Part shown: positions 1 to 8,141 of the stretch, piece after piece | How positions within the stretch are numbered: the stretch's first letter is position 1 | Layout of the letters: each line of letters opens with the position of its first letter | From: an uncultured Oscillospiraceae bacterium | GTDB taxonomy: Bacteria > Bacillota > Clostridia > Oscillospirales > Oscillospiraceae | Direction of reading: 5' to 3' | Assembly (NCBI GenBank): GCA_934573735.1 | Contig: CAKTMC010000003.1 | Coordinates: 72,191-136,190, forward strand | DNA length: 64,000 nucleotides | Program-made: the position numbers and the translations under genes | The notes under the pieces: generated by a model | What the model was told of the DNA's origin: nothing | Database searches by the model: none | The model's input: the letters and a program-made list of their open reading frames with translations, nothing else

Positions 1-346
1 CGGCAAAGGGGAGGTAGAAAAAGCTGCTTGCAAGGCAGACTGCCCCCGCGCCCACGCAGCACCAGCTCACGAGACGCAGACAGCGGACGTTGCCGGGGAT
101 AAACACCTCGCCGCGGCGGATATTGCCCAAGAGCCGCCACATCTGCCACAGCAGCAGCCAGCCGAAAACGCTGCAAAGATAAATCGTCGCCGTCATGCCC
201 GCGCCCTGCTGCCCCGCCATGCCGCGCAGCCCGATATACCAGCCGACAGCCCAGTGCGCCCCGATATCAAGGGCCGCGAGCAGCAGCGCAAATACCGCCA
301 CGCAGACCTGAGACAAAATTATGCTTTTATTCGTGTTCCAATTCAT
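1..346 (-). CDS. DUF2975-type membrane protein (partial, C-terminus beyond window)
   Basis: The frame is open from an ATG at 346 to the window edge, giving 115 residues that begin MNWNTNKSIILSQ. It has hydrophobic segments near residues 8-30 and 52-72 and a third at the cut end. The WRLLGNIRRGEVFIPGNVRCLR stretch (about 70-90) with its surrounding helices is typical of DUF2975 membrane proteins, which are usually followed by a small Cro/CI-type regulator gene; that position would lie outside the window. An AAGGAG site sits 9 bases before the ATG, and a good promoter and palindromic operator lie just upstream. The biochemical role of the family is unknown. Confidence 0.7.
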   Translation of the reverse strand, partial: MNWNTNKSIILSQVCVAVFALLLAALDIGAHWAVGWYIGLRGMAGQQGAGMTATIYLCSVFGWLLLWQMWRLLGNIRRGEVFIPGNVRCLRLVSWCCVGAGAVCLASSFFYLPFA

Positions 347-370
347 ACTCTACACTCCTTTGTCACTCAT

Positions 371-399
371 AGGGTAGCACAGTCAGTATCGTTTGTCAA
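371..399 (-). promoter_or_regulatory. Sigma-70-type promoter of the DUF2975 gene
   Basis: On the minus strand TTGACA (399-394) and TACCCT (376-371) are separated by 17 bases, about 25 bases before the ATG at 346. Confidence 0.65.
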
Positions 400-405
400 T
401 CAAAA

Positions 406-424
406 TTTATCGAATAACGATAAA
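406..424. promoter_or_regulatory. Palindromic operator next to the DUF2975 promoter
   Basis: TTTATCG and CGATAAA form a perfect 7-base inverted repeat around AATAA, seven bases upstream of the -35 box. Its position fits the binding site of a regulator, plausibly the Cro/CI-type protein usually encoded with DUF2975 genes. One half (TTTATCGAATA) recurs at about 1370. Confidence 0.5.
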
Positions 425-438
425 TAAACACAATAAAA

Positions 439-465
439 ACCGGGGACTCGGCAAAAGTCCCCGGT
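439..465 (-). terminator. Intrinsic terminator of the 537-1250 gene
   Basis: The inverted repeat ACCGGGGACT/AGTCCCCGGT encloses a 7-base loop, with a U-rich run on the minus strand. The same hairpin recurs exactly at 1399-1425. Confidence 0.75.
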
Positions 466-536
466 GAAAAGCGCAGGATACGCGCAGTTAATTAAACTGC
501 GCAAAGTGAAAAATATCAAGCTTCAATAAAGCAATT

Positions 537-1250
537 TCAGTAACTTTTGCTTGCTCTGACAAACAATGATAAAAACAGAAACAAAAATAAATAGAGAATT
601 GAGCTCAATACAGAATTAATCTTTATAAGGTCATGAGCTCCGAGTAAAACAATCCCGGTCAATATAAACTGTATGCCAATGTCGAGTTCAACAAGTGTGC
701 ATGAAAGCAGGATTGAGGAACGCATATTATAAAATGTTTCGTCTGTAAAATGATGGAGCATACCGTCACAGTAGCATTGCTTGTATCTGCTTTGATACGG
801 CAAAAAAGAGTCCAATTCTTTTGGCAGCCGCTCAGGAGCCAAAGCAGCAAAAACTCCGGAAACCAAAATCAGGAAACAATTGGAGCTCAATCGTTCCCTG
901 TATTTTGAGGGCAGACATTTCTTTGAAAAGTAGATGTACTGCGTTTTTGGCTTTCTCCATTCAACATCCACAAATCCGATCTCGGCAATTTCTGTCCACC
1001 TGAGGAAAGACTGATTAAAAAGGCTTTTCACCGAGATGCCCTCCGGCAATACGGTTATCTGACGATGCGAAATGGCAATATTCACCATGCCATACAGCCC
1101 AATAACAACAATACTAAGCTGAGAAAACAATAAAAGGAATGACAAGCTTCCGAAAAAAAGCGTATAGAGAATCAGTCCTTCTAAAATGCTTGCAAGAGCG
1201 ACGAAAAATAATCCATCGAGAAAAACCCGAAGGTCTTTTTTTAATATCAT
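537..1250 (-). CDS. Hypothetical membrane protein, PH-like middle region
   Basis: The 237-residue protein is not recognised. Two hydrophobic segments near the N-terminus (about 9-30 and 32-55) are followed by a soluble part with ITVLPEGISVKSLF and RWTEIAEIGF, a pattern seen in bacterial PH-like membrane-associated domains, and then by two more hydrophobic segments. The ATG at 1250 is preferred because GGAGG lies 11 bases before it; an in-frame ATG at 1268 has no ribosome site. Its sequence is AT-richer than its neighbours. The promoter region copies that of the DUF2975 gene, so the two may share regulation. Confidence 0.55.
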   Translation of the reverse strand: MILKKDLRVFLDGLFFVALASILEGLILYTLFFGSLSFLLLFSQLSIVVIGLYGMVNIAISHRQITVLPEGISVKSLFNQSFLRWTEIAEIGFVDVEWRKPKTQYIYFSKKCLPSKYRERLSSNCFLILVSGVFAALAPERLPKELDSFLPYQSRYKQCYCDGMLHHFTDETFYNMRSSILLSCTLVELDIGIQFILTGIVLLGAHDLIKINSVLSSILYLFLFLFLSLFVRASKSY

Positions 1251-1333
1251 CCGTTCAACGACCTCCATTACTGCTCGCTCATCTTGCTTTAGATTAACAG
1301 TGTTTATTTAATAATCTCATATTTCTGTCTCAT

Positions 1334-1362
1334 ATGCTACCACAAGGCGCATGGTTTGTAAA
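1334..1362 (-). promoter_or_regulatory. Promoter of the 537-1250 gene, duplicated module
   Basis: TTTACA (1362-1357) and TAGCAT (1339-1334) are spaced by 17 bases. Box positions, an operator half-site (TTTATCGAATA) and the terminator beyond it parallel the module at 371-465. Confidence 0.5.
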
Positions 1363-1398
1363 TCAAAGCTTTATCGAATAGCCTGCTTATACGAAAAA

Positions 1399-1425
1399 AC
1401 CGGGGACTCGGCAAAAGTCCCCGGT
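1399..1425 (-). terminator. Intrinsic terminator of the glyS-nadE operon
   Basis: The hairpin is identical to the one at 439-465 and has a T-run on the minus strand, 46 bases past the nadE stop. Confidence 0.75.
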
Positions 1426-1471
1426 GAAAAGCTATATTGCGCCGTAGCTCACGGCAGCTTTTGTTTTTGAC

Positions 1472-3379
1472 TCACTCAAGCCCCATTTCCTTTGCCAGCT
1501 CGTCAAGCTCACGCAGGAAAAGGCTGCTTTCGCCGTCGGAGGGCATATGCAGACCGTTGCGCGGAGAGACGCTGAAGGCCTCGACTGCGGGACCGTCCAT
1601 CAGGCAGCTGCGCTTGAACTGCTGCGTAAACAGGCGCTTGCAGTAGCTTCTGAGCCAGCGGATAAGCTCCTCGTCCGTAAACTCGTTATGATAAGCGATT
1701 TTTGCAAGGCGCAGGGTCTTTGCCGGACCGAAGCCGCAGATGAGTATCTTATGGGTGAAGAAGTCCTGAAGGCTGTAGGAGCCGACGGCGTCCTCGCTCT
1801 TCTGCTCTATCTGGTCGTCGTGTATGGGAAGAAGCTCCGGCGTTACGGGGCAGTCAAGCACATCGTAGAGCGCGGCCTTGAGTATCTTGTCCTCGGTCTT
1901 GCCGGCAATATAGCTGACGTTTGCGCGAACCTGAGTTTTGGTAAGTCCCATGTTTACGTCGTACATACTGGTGTGGTCACCGTTATAGGTACACCAGCCG
2001 TCGATAAACTCGCTGAGATCCTCGGTGCCGACGTCAAGCCCGTTGACCTTGTTGGCAATATCCATGAGCACCTGCGTGCGCTCACGCGCCTGCGCGTTTT
2101 CAAAAACGATGGAATAATCATCGTGCGCATGCCCGATATCGTCAAAGTGCTGATACACGCTCTTGCCGATGTCGATGACGCGAACCTCCGCGCCGAGCTG
2201 CTCGGCGACGACTATGGCGTTGGACTTTGTGCGGGAGGAGGTGCCGAAGCAGGGCAGAGTGCAGGCAACGACATTGGCTGCGGGAAGTCCCATGCGCTTT
2301 ACCGCCATGGCGCTGACCATGACTGCAAGCGTGGAGTCCACGCCGCCGGAGATGCCGACGACGCAGTGGTCAAGCCCTGCGTACTCCATGCGCTTTACAA
2401 GACCGGAGACCTGAATGTCGAGCATACGCTCGCAGTAATTCGGCATATCCGCCTCGCTTGCGGGCAGATGCGGGTACTTGCGGTAGCTGCGGGTAAGAAC
2501 GGTATCGACCGGCTCTCCGCCCCAGACGCTCTCATAATACTCGTCGCAGTCAAGGTCAAAGTCCTCGCTGCCGCGGCGGGAATTGACGATGTACTCAATG
2601 TCAAGCTCACTGACGGCCATGCTGTTTTCACGTTCGTCGGAGGCCAGTATTTCGCCGTTTTCGGCTATCATGCAAAGCCCGGAAAAGACGTTGTCGGTGC
2701 TGCTCTCGCCCTTGCCGGGAGCCGCCAGAACCATGCCGCAGTGCAGACGGCGGGACTGGGCGCGCAGAGTGAGCCCGGTTTCATCGGCGGAGCTGACGGT
2801 CGCCGGGAAGGAGGCAAGCTGAGCTATGAGCGTAGCCCCCGCCTGCGCGTGGCGCACGGAGGGAGGAACGAGCGCGTCTATATCCGCGCCGAGCTCCGCC
2901 GCGACCTTGAGCTCGGGCAGGGCGGCGCAGCAGAATATATTGTCGGTGCTGAGCACGGCGATGTGGTCCGCGTCTATCTCAACCTCGGTGTAAGCGTCGG
3001 TCGGCTCTGAAAACTGAGTGCCGCGGACGTTCTCACGCGGGACAAGACCCAGAAGCTCTCCGTCGTATATCGCGGCGGCGCAGCTATAGAGTCTGGAGCC
3101 GACGGCAACGGGCAGACCGACGAAAACGAGCATATCCACTCCGGCAGTCGCATTGATGACCTTGAGCAGAGCGCGCTTTGCGCCGCGCAGCACTACGCCG
3201 TGCCCGGTGAGGTCAAAGCAGGTGCAGCCGGTGAGCACAAGCTCGGGGAATACAAGCAGCTTTACGCCCTTCTCCCCGGCAGCCTTGATGCTCTCGATAA
3301 CACGCTCGGCGTTGTACTCGGTGTCAACTACCTTGATGACAGGGGATGCCGACGCGACCTTGATAAATCCGTCTTTCAT
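1472..3379 (-). CDS. nadE: NAD+ synthase (NadE) with a degenerate glutaminase domain
   Basis: At 635 residues it has the length and layout of glutamine-dependent NAD+ synthase, which amidates deamido-NAD+ using ATP. An N-terminal nitrilase-fold domain (about 5-265) is followed by the synthase domain with the PP-loop SGGVDST (344-350). The start MKDGFIKVA at 3379 follows an AAAGGTG site. Active family members use a Glu-Lys-Cys triad. Here Glu46 (FPELVLTG) is kept, but the usual VPK lysine is Arg115 and the ICED cysteine aligns with Gly164 (AELGADID). The glutaminase half therefore looks dead, and the enzyme would need free ammonia. It lies 46 bases after glyS, probably in one transcript. Confidence 0.88.
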   Translation of the reverse strand: MKDGFIKVASASPVIKVVDTEYNAERVIESIKAAGEKGVKLLVFPELVLTGCTCFDLTGHGVVLRGAKRALLKVINATAGVDMLVFVGLPVAVGSRLYSCAAAIYDGELLGLVPRENVRGTQFSEPTDAYTEVEIDADHIAVLSTDNIFCCAALPELKVAAELGADIDALVPPSVRHAQAGATLIAQLASFPATVSSADETGLTLRAQSRRLHCGMVLAAPGKGESSTDNVFSGLCMIAENGEILASDERENSMAVSELDIEYIVNSRRGSEDFDLDCDEYYESVWGGEPVDTVLTRSYRKYPHLPASEADMPNYCERMLDIQVSGLVKRMEYAGLDHCVVGISGGVDSTLAVMVSAMAVKRMGLPAANVVACTLPCFGTSSRTKSNAIVVAEQLGAEVRVIDIGKSVYQHFDDIGHAHDDYSIVFENAQARERTQVLMDIANKVNGLDVGTEDLSEFIDGWCTYNGDHTSMYDVNMGLTKTQVRANVSYIAGKTEDKILKAALYDVLDCPVTPELLPIHDDQIEQKSEDAVGSYSLQDFFTHKILICGFGPAKTLRLAKIAYHNEFTDEELIRWLRSYCKRLFTQQFKRSCLMDGPAVEAFSVSPRNGLHMPSDGESSLFLRELDELAKEMGLE

Positions 3380-3425
3380 TTTCTGTTCACCTTTTCTTTC
3401 AAATATATTGGGAATTATACGGTTA

Positions 3426-4862
3426 TCAGAACTTGATGCGCTCCTCAATGTAGCTCTTGACCTCGGAGATGGGGATGCGTACCTGAGACATACTGTCGCG
3501 CTCACGGATGGTGACGCAGTGGTCTGCAACATCGGTCTCGGTGCCGACGGTGTTGAAGTCAAAGGTCACGCAGAAGGGAGTGCCTATCTCGTCCTCGCGG
3601 CGATAGCGCTTGCCGATGGAGCCGGTCTCGTCGTAATCGCACATGAAGTCCCTGGAGAGCTCCTGATAAAGCTCCAGAGCGGGATCGGTAAGAACCTCCT
3701 TCTTGGAAAGCGGCAGGATGGCGCACTTGAAGGGAGCAAGCGCCGGGTGCAGGTGCATGACGGTGCGGACGTCGGGGTTGCCCTTCTTGTCCTGACCGAC
3801 TACCTCCTCGTCGTATGCGTCGCACAGCACGCTCAGCACGGTACGCTCAACGCCGAGGGAGGGCTCGATGACATAGGGAATGTAGTGCTCGTTCGTCTCC
3901 TGATCGTAGTAGCTGAGATCCTGACCGGACACGGTCTGGTGCTGGGTGAGGTCATAATCGGTACGGTCGGCAACGCCCCAGAGCTCGCCCCAGCCGAAGG
4001 GGAACAGGAACTCAAAGTCGGTGGTCGCCTTGGAGTAGAAGCAAAGCTCCTCGGGGTCATGGTCGCGCAGACGCAGGTTCTCGTCCTTGAGACCGATGGA
4101 CAGGAGGAAGTTGTGGCAGAAGCTGCGCCAGTAGTCAAACCACTCAAGGTCGGTGCCGGGCTTGCAGAAGAACTCAAGCTCCATCTGCTCAAACTCGCGG
4201 ACGCGGAAGATGAAGTTGCCCGGGGTAATCTCGTTGCGGAAGCTCTTGCCTATCTGACCGATGCCGAAGGGGAGCTTGCGGCGGGTGGTGCGCTGGACGT
4301 TGACAAAGTTTGTGAAGATGCCCTGCGCGGTCTCGGGGCGGAGATAGACGGTGTTCTTTGCGTCCTCGGTCACGCCCTGGAAGGTCTTGAACATGAGGTT
4401 AAACTGACGTATATCGGTGAAGTTATGCTTGCCGCAGGTGGGACAGGGGATGTTGTGCTCCTCGACAAAGTCCTTCATCTCGCTCTGGGAGAAGGCGTCG
4501 ATGGGCTTGGGAAGCTCAAAGCCGGTCTCGCCGCACCAGTCCTCGATGAGCTTGTCGGCGCGGAAGCGCTCGTGGCACTCGCGGCAGTCCATGAGAGGAT
4601 CGGAGAAGCCGCTGAGATGACCGGAGGCGACCCAGGTCTGCGGATTCATAAGGATGGCGGCGTCAAGACCCACGTTGTAGCGGTTTTCCTGAACGAATTT
4701 CTTCCACCATGCCTTCTTGACGTTGTTCTTCAGCTCGACGCCGAGGGGGCCGTAGTCCCAGGTGTTTGCAAGGCCGCCGTATATCTCGCTTCCGGCGAAG
4801 ATGAAGCCGCGGTTCTTGCACAGGGCGACGATTTTGTCCATGGTTTTTTCTGTGTTTTTCAT
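3426..4862 (-). CDS. glyS: Glycyl-tRNA synthetase, single-chain class II type
   Basis: The 478-residue enzyme charges tRNA-Gly. The N-terminal MDKIVALCKNRGFIFAGSEI followed by GGLANTWDYGPLG is the signature of the alpha2 (archaeal/eukaryal-type) glycyl-tRNA synthetase. Class II motif 2 appears as FRNEITPGNF, a zinc-binding CRECHERF...CPTCGKH region lies at about 95-150, and motif 3 is SLGVERTVL near the C-terminus. The start MKNTEK at 4862 follows GGAAAGGAAG; an in-frame ATG 60 bases upstream lacks a site and would cover the promoter. First gene of the glyS-nadE unit. I see no T-box leader. Confidence 0.95.
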   Translation of the reverse strand: MKNTEKTMDKIVALCKNRGFIFAGSEIYGGLANTWDYGPLGVELKNNVKKAWWKKFVQENRYNVGLDAAILMNPQTWVASGHLSGFSDPLMDCRECHERFRADKLIEDWCGETGFELPKPIDAFSQSEMKDFVEEHNIPCPTCGKHNFTDIRQFNLMFKTFQGVTEDAKNTVYLRPETAQGIFTNFVNVQRTTRRKLPFGIGQIGKSFRNEITPGNFIFRVREFEQMELEFFCKPGTDLEWFDYWRSFCHNFLLSIGLKDENLRLRDHDPEELCFYSKATTDFEFLFPFGWGELWGVADRTDYDLTQHQTVSGQDLSYYDQETNEHYIPYVIEPSLGVERTVLSVLCDAYDEEVVGQDKKGNPDVRTVMHLHPALAPFKCAILPLSKKEVLTDPALELYQELSRDFMCDYDETGSIGKRYRREDEIGTPFCVTFDFNTVGTETDVADHCVTIRERDSMSQVRIPISEVKSYIEERIKF

Positions 4863-4924
4863 TTTTCTTCCTTTCCCGCGGCTGGCTGCCGCAGAGATAA
4901 TATTTGTCTTTTTGACAAACAATA

Positions 4925-4953
4925 ATTATACCAGAGTTTATATCTATAAGCAA
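4925..4953 (-). promoter_or_regulatory. Promoter of glyS-nadE
   Basis: TTGCTT (4953-4948) and a perfect TATAAT (4930-4925) are separated by 17 bases on the minus strand, giving a short leader of about 55 bases. Confidence 0.7.
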
Positions 4954-5030
4954 TACAAAGCGGGGGTCAAATTATTCACAATAATCTATGCCCGAAGTTC
5001 TTAAGAATTCAAAAGTTTGTCTTTTTTTTC

Positions 5031-5058
5031 TTGCCCCTGTCGAAGCATGGTGTATAAT
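5031..5058 (+). promoter_or_regulatory. Promoter of the polysaccharide deacetylase gene
   Basis: TTGCCC (5031-5036) and TATAAT (5053-5058) are spaced by 16 bases, about 50 bases before the start codon. Confidence 0.65.
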
Positions 5059-5107
5059 GTAGAGGATAAAAAATCTAACGACAGCATTCGAGGGGGAAAC
5101 GGAAACC

Positions 5108-6568
5108 ATGGATAGGGCTCGTCACGCCGCACACACAAGAAAAAAGAAAAAAGCGACCGCCGTAGTACTGCTGGTCTATCTTTTACTGATAGTACTTGCG
5201 GTATTCGTCATCGACGGCAGGCATCCCGCCTTTACGCTCAACGGCGCAAAGGACATGACGCTGGAGGTCGGCTCGGAATACACGGAGCTCGGCGCCTCGG
5301 CGGAGTCGGTGGGAAGAGTATTCAAAAACAGCGGCGAGCCGCTTGAGGTGAGCATCAGCGGCAGCGTTGATACCTCAAGGGTCGGCGAGTATGACGTGGT
5401 TTATCACGCGAAGAGTCTTATTATCCCCGGCAGCACCGTGCGTCACGTCTCGGTGGTGGATACCGAGGCTCCGGTTATTGAGCTCAAGCACGAGGCGGGC
5501 ACGGCAGCGCCGGCAAGCACGGCGGACTATGTCGAGGAGGGCTACAGCGCGACGGATAACTATGACGGCGACCTCACCGACAAGGTGGAGCGCACCGTGA
5601 CCGACAAGAGCGTTATATACACCGTCAAGGACTCCTCCGGAAATGAAACGAGCGTTGAGCGCGTCATCATCGGCCCGCCCATACTCAATCTGACCGGCGG
5701 CACGGAGGTGGAGCTTGTCGCAAGCCCGCGCTTTGAGGAGCCCGGATACGAGGCGCACGACACGCAGGGCGCGGATTTGACCGACCGTGTGGAGGTAAGC
5801 GGCAATATTGCCCCCTATAAGGTCGGAAGCTATACCCTCACATACTCCGTCACCAATGACCGCGGCGAGGTCACAAGCCTTGAGCGCACCGTAAACGTCG
5901 TTGCGGCGGAAAAGCCCGAGAGCACCAAGCCCGATAACCCCAAGACCATCTATCTCACCTTTGACGACGGTCCGGGTCCCTATACCGCTGAGCTTTTGGA
6001 TTTGCTCGCGCGCTACAACGTGAAGGCGACCTTCTTTGTCACCGCGCTCAACTCCGATTATGAGGACATGATAGGCAGAGCCTACAGCGAGGGACACAGC
6101 ATCGCCGTGCACACCTACTCGCATGACTACCGCAAGATATACGCCAGCGAAAAAGCGTTCTTTGACGATTTCAACGCCATGGAGGACGTTATTTACCGTC
6201 AGACCGGCGAATATACAAAGCTCTGCCGCTTCCCCGGCGGCAGCTCGAACACGGTCAGCCAGTTCAACCCCGGTATCATGAGCAGGCTTGTCGGGATAAT
6301 GAACGACATGGGCTACAAGTATTTTGACTGGAACGTTGACAGTGACGACGCCGGCGTGACGAAGTGGGCGGACGGCGTGTACGCAAACGTCATTAAGGGC
6401 TGCCGCGAGACCTTCGGCTACGGCTACAGCATGGTGCTCCAGCACGACGTAAAGGATTACAGCGTCGCCGCCGTCGAGAGCATTATAAACTGGGGTCTGT
6501 CAAACGGTTACGACTTTGCAGCCATTGACATGACAAGCCCCACAGCCCACCACGGTCTTTATAATTAA
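5108..6568 (+). CDS. Surface polysaccharide deacetylase with Ig-like repeats (NodB/CE4)
   Basis: The 486-residue protein is likely membrane-anchored. A basic N-terminus and a single hydrophobic segment (about 17-38) are followed by three DUF5011/Ig-like repeats (about 42-110, 115-190, 195-262), each starting with a xxLEVGSxYTExGA-like pattern, then a NodB-type deacetylase domain from residue 279. Metal and catalytic motifs are visible: TFDDG (284-288) and HTYSH (335-339). CE4 enzymes remove N-acetyl groups from peptidoglycan or other polysaccharides. GAGGGGG lies 12 bases before the ATG. It converges on a glycosyltransferase gene, with a shared terminator between them. Confidence 0.88.
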   Translation: MDRARHAAHTRKKKKATAVVLLVYLLLIVLAVFVIDGRHPAFTLNGAKDMTLEVGSEYTELGASAESVGRVFKNSGEPLEVSISGSVDTSRVGEYDVVYHAKSLIIPGSTVRHVSVVDTEAPVIELKHEAGTAAPASTADYVEEGYSATDNYDGDLTDKVERTVTDKSVIYTVKDSSGNETSVERVIIGPPILNLTGGTEVELVASPRFEEPGYEAHDTQGADLTDRVEVSGNIAPYKVGSYTLTYSVTNDRGEVTSLERTVNVVAAEKPESTKPDNPKTIYLTFDDGPGPYTAELLDLLARYNVKATFFVTALNSDYEDMIGRAYSEGHSIAVHTYSHDYRKIYASEKAFFDDFNAMEDVIYRQTGEYTKLCRFPGGSSNTVSQFNPGIMSRLVGIMNDMGYKYFDWNVDSDDAGVTKWADGVYANVIKGCRETFGYGYSMVLQHDVKDYSVAAVESIINWGLSNGYDFAAIDMTSPTAHHGLYN

Positions 6569-6574
6569 GCATAA

Positions 6575-6606
6575 TTAAGCAGGAGAAGTAAAAATCTCCT
6601 GCTTAA
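6575..6606. terminator. Bidirectional terminator between convergent genes
   Basis: The arms TTAAGCAGGAG (6575-6585) and CTCCTGCTTAA (6596-6606) are perfectly complementary with A/T-rich flanks on both sides. Confidence 0.75.
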
Positions 6607-6618
6607 CTTATTATATTC

Positions 6619-7863
6619 TTATTTAATTCCTACTATCTGCCGCACGGTGCAGCGTCTGTGATGAGCTATCGGCTTCCAGCCGGGGGAGACAAAGAGCGAG
6701 ACTATAACTATCGGCAGATATGTCAGCATAAAGAGCGGGAAGCTGAGGGCATATAGGAGCTTTTTCCCGGTCGGGCAGTGTATCTGCCGCCACTCGCTTA
6801 TGGTCGTAATAGCGCCGAGGACAAAGAGCGTAAGATAGAGATTTGCCAGAAGCTCCGCCGCAGAGAGGAGCAGCGCGGAGACGTTGCCGCCCGATATAAA
6901 GGTCTGCACCGCCGCCGTAAGGTTCAAAATGATGCTCGCACAGCTCAGCACCGCCGCCGGCATGATGTTCATCGCCATGTCATAGCAGGAGAAGCTGCCG
7001 CGCAGCATACCGCGCAGAAGGCTCCCGCCGTAGCGTCCGAACACCTGTAAATAGCCGCGTGACCAGCGCAGACGCTGCCGCCACGACTGCCTGAATTCGG
7101 TGGGCTGCTCGTCGTAGAGCACGGCCTCGGGGCAGTAGCCGATTTTTTCGCCGCTTACGACGTTATCTATCGTAAACTCGATGTCCTCGGTCAGCAGGAA
7201 AAAGCGCCATGAGCCGATGCGCTCAAGTACCTCCCGCGTAAAGGCAAAGCCCGTGCCGGACACGGCGCAGCTGCTGTTTATGGCATAGCGTGCGCCGTTG
7301 AGATAGCGCGACTCACGGAGAAACCACAGCGCATAGCCCGCCGATATCCAGTTGTCGCCATAGTTTTTTGAGTTGCGGTAGCTGGTAGCAATGTTATAGC
7401 CGTCGGACAGTGTCTGATTCATATGGCGTATGTAGTCGGGCGCAATGACGTTGTCCGCGTCGAGCACAAGAAATGCGTCATAGTCGTCGCGGTCGATGCG
7501 GCTGAGAAGATAATCCAGCGCGTAGCCCTTGCCGATATGCGTGGTGTCGAAGCGCTCAAAGACCCTTGCTCCGTGGCGGCGGGCGATTTTTGCCGTGCCG
7601 TCGCTGCAATTATCGGCGACGACACAGATGTCTATGTCCCCGGTGTAGTCCTGAGCCTGAATACTGTCGATAAGCTCGGAAATTACGCTCTCCTCGTTCC
7701 GCGCGGCAATAAGCACGGCAAAGCGGTGGAGCCTCGGCGGCTTGTGCTCTGCGCGGCGGCCGCGCCAGCTTATGGGGATATATATGAACTGATAGGCATA
7801 GCACAGGAAGAATATGCAGGCTATGATGAAGTTGATTTGCTTTATAGAGATTTCCGCAAACAT
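6619..7863 (-). CDS. Membrane glycosyltransferase, family 2
   Basis: The 414-residue protein has an N-terminal hydrophobic segment (about 8-30), a GT-A domain (about 46-300) and three hydrophobic segments toward the C-terminus. Motifs of GT2 enzymes are clear: VLIAARNEE, the DXD-like LDADN, a TEDIEF acidic motif and RQRLRWSRG, the QxxRW-type acceptor motif of polymerising or lipid-linked transferases. It probably transfers sugars to an envelope polymer or lipid; substrate unknown. AAGGAGGG precedes the ATG. Opposite the deacetylase gene, which suggests but does not prove a shared polysaccharide role. Confidence 0.88.
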   Translation of the reverse strand: MFAEISIKQINFIIACIFFLCYAYQFIYIPISWRGRRAEHKPPRLHRFAVLIAARNEESVISELIDSIQAQDYTGDIDICVVADNCSDGTAKIARRHGARVFERFDTTHIGKGYALDYLLSRIDRDDYDAFLVLDADNVIAPDYIRHMNQTLSDGYNIATSYRNSKNYGDNWISAGYALWFLRESRYLNGARYAINSSCAVSGTGFAFTREVLERIGSWRFFLLTEDIEFTIDNVVSGEKIGYCPEAVLYDEQPTEFRQSWRQRLRWSRGYLQVFGRYGGSLLRGMLRGSFSCYDMAMNIMPAAVLSCASIILNLTAAVQTFISGGNVSALLLSAAELLANLYLTLFVLGAITTISEWRQIHCPTGKKLLYALSFPLFMLTYLPIVIVSLFVSPGWKPIAHHRRCTVRQIVGIK

Positions 7864-8003
7864 TTTTTCGCCCTCCTTTATTTGTCTCCGGCGTAAAAAT
7901 TATAGCGCCGCTCCGCTTTAAGGAACAAGCGGACTAATGCTTAACTTTTTATTAAGAGCGAATATTATTATACGGTGCTGCGATGGTATCTGCCATAGCC
8001 TTA

Positions 8004-8042
8004 CCTTACAAAAGCGTGGTGCAAGCTTACATTTTTGTAAGG
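8004..8042. repeat. Inverted repeat in the 7864-8141 intergenic region
   Basis: CCTTACAAAA (8004-8013) and TTTTGTAAGG (8033-8042) are exact complements 19 bases apart, upstream of the glycosyltransferase gene. It may be an operator or an RNA hairpin. Apart from this and the terminator at 8088-8120, I see nothing supportable in the gap. Confidence 0.45.
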
Positions 8043-8087
8043 CGGCGGCAAAAATCGGCGCAGGCGCTGCCAGCATATCGCGCCATG

Positions 8088-8120
8088 TAAAAATAAAAGC
8101 TCCCGGCCAGCGCCGGGAGC
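8088..8120 (-). terminator. Terminator of the rpiB operon
   Basis: GCTCCCGGC/GCCGGGAGC encloses a 4-base loop and is followed on the minus strand by TTTTATTTTTA. Confidence 0.8.
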
Positions 8121-8141
8121 TCTGAGCATATTAAATAAAAA

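Noticed and set aside
1547..3010. Long open frame on the plus strand opposite nadE (487 codons)
   Set aside because: It is the mirror of a well-conserved GC-rich gene, has no ribosome site, and its protein has no family features. Similar shadows lie opposite glyS (3153-4925), the deacetylase (5375-6445) and ppdK (28226-30793) and were left out.
4863..5030. Possible T-box leader before glyS
   Set aside because: The transcript leader is only about 55 bases, without the T-box consensus or a specifier stem.
7937..8125. 62-codon ORF between the glycosyltransferase and DUF4015-like genes
   Set aside because: No ribosome site, no recognisable features, and it runs through a terminator stem of the opposite strand.
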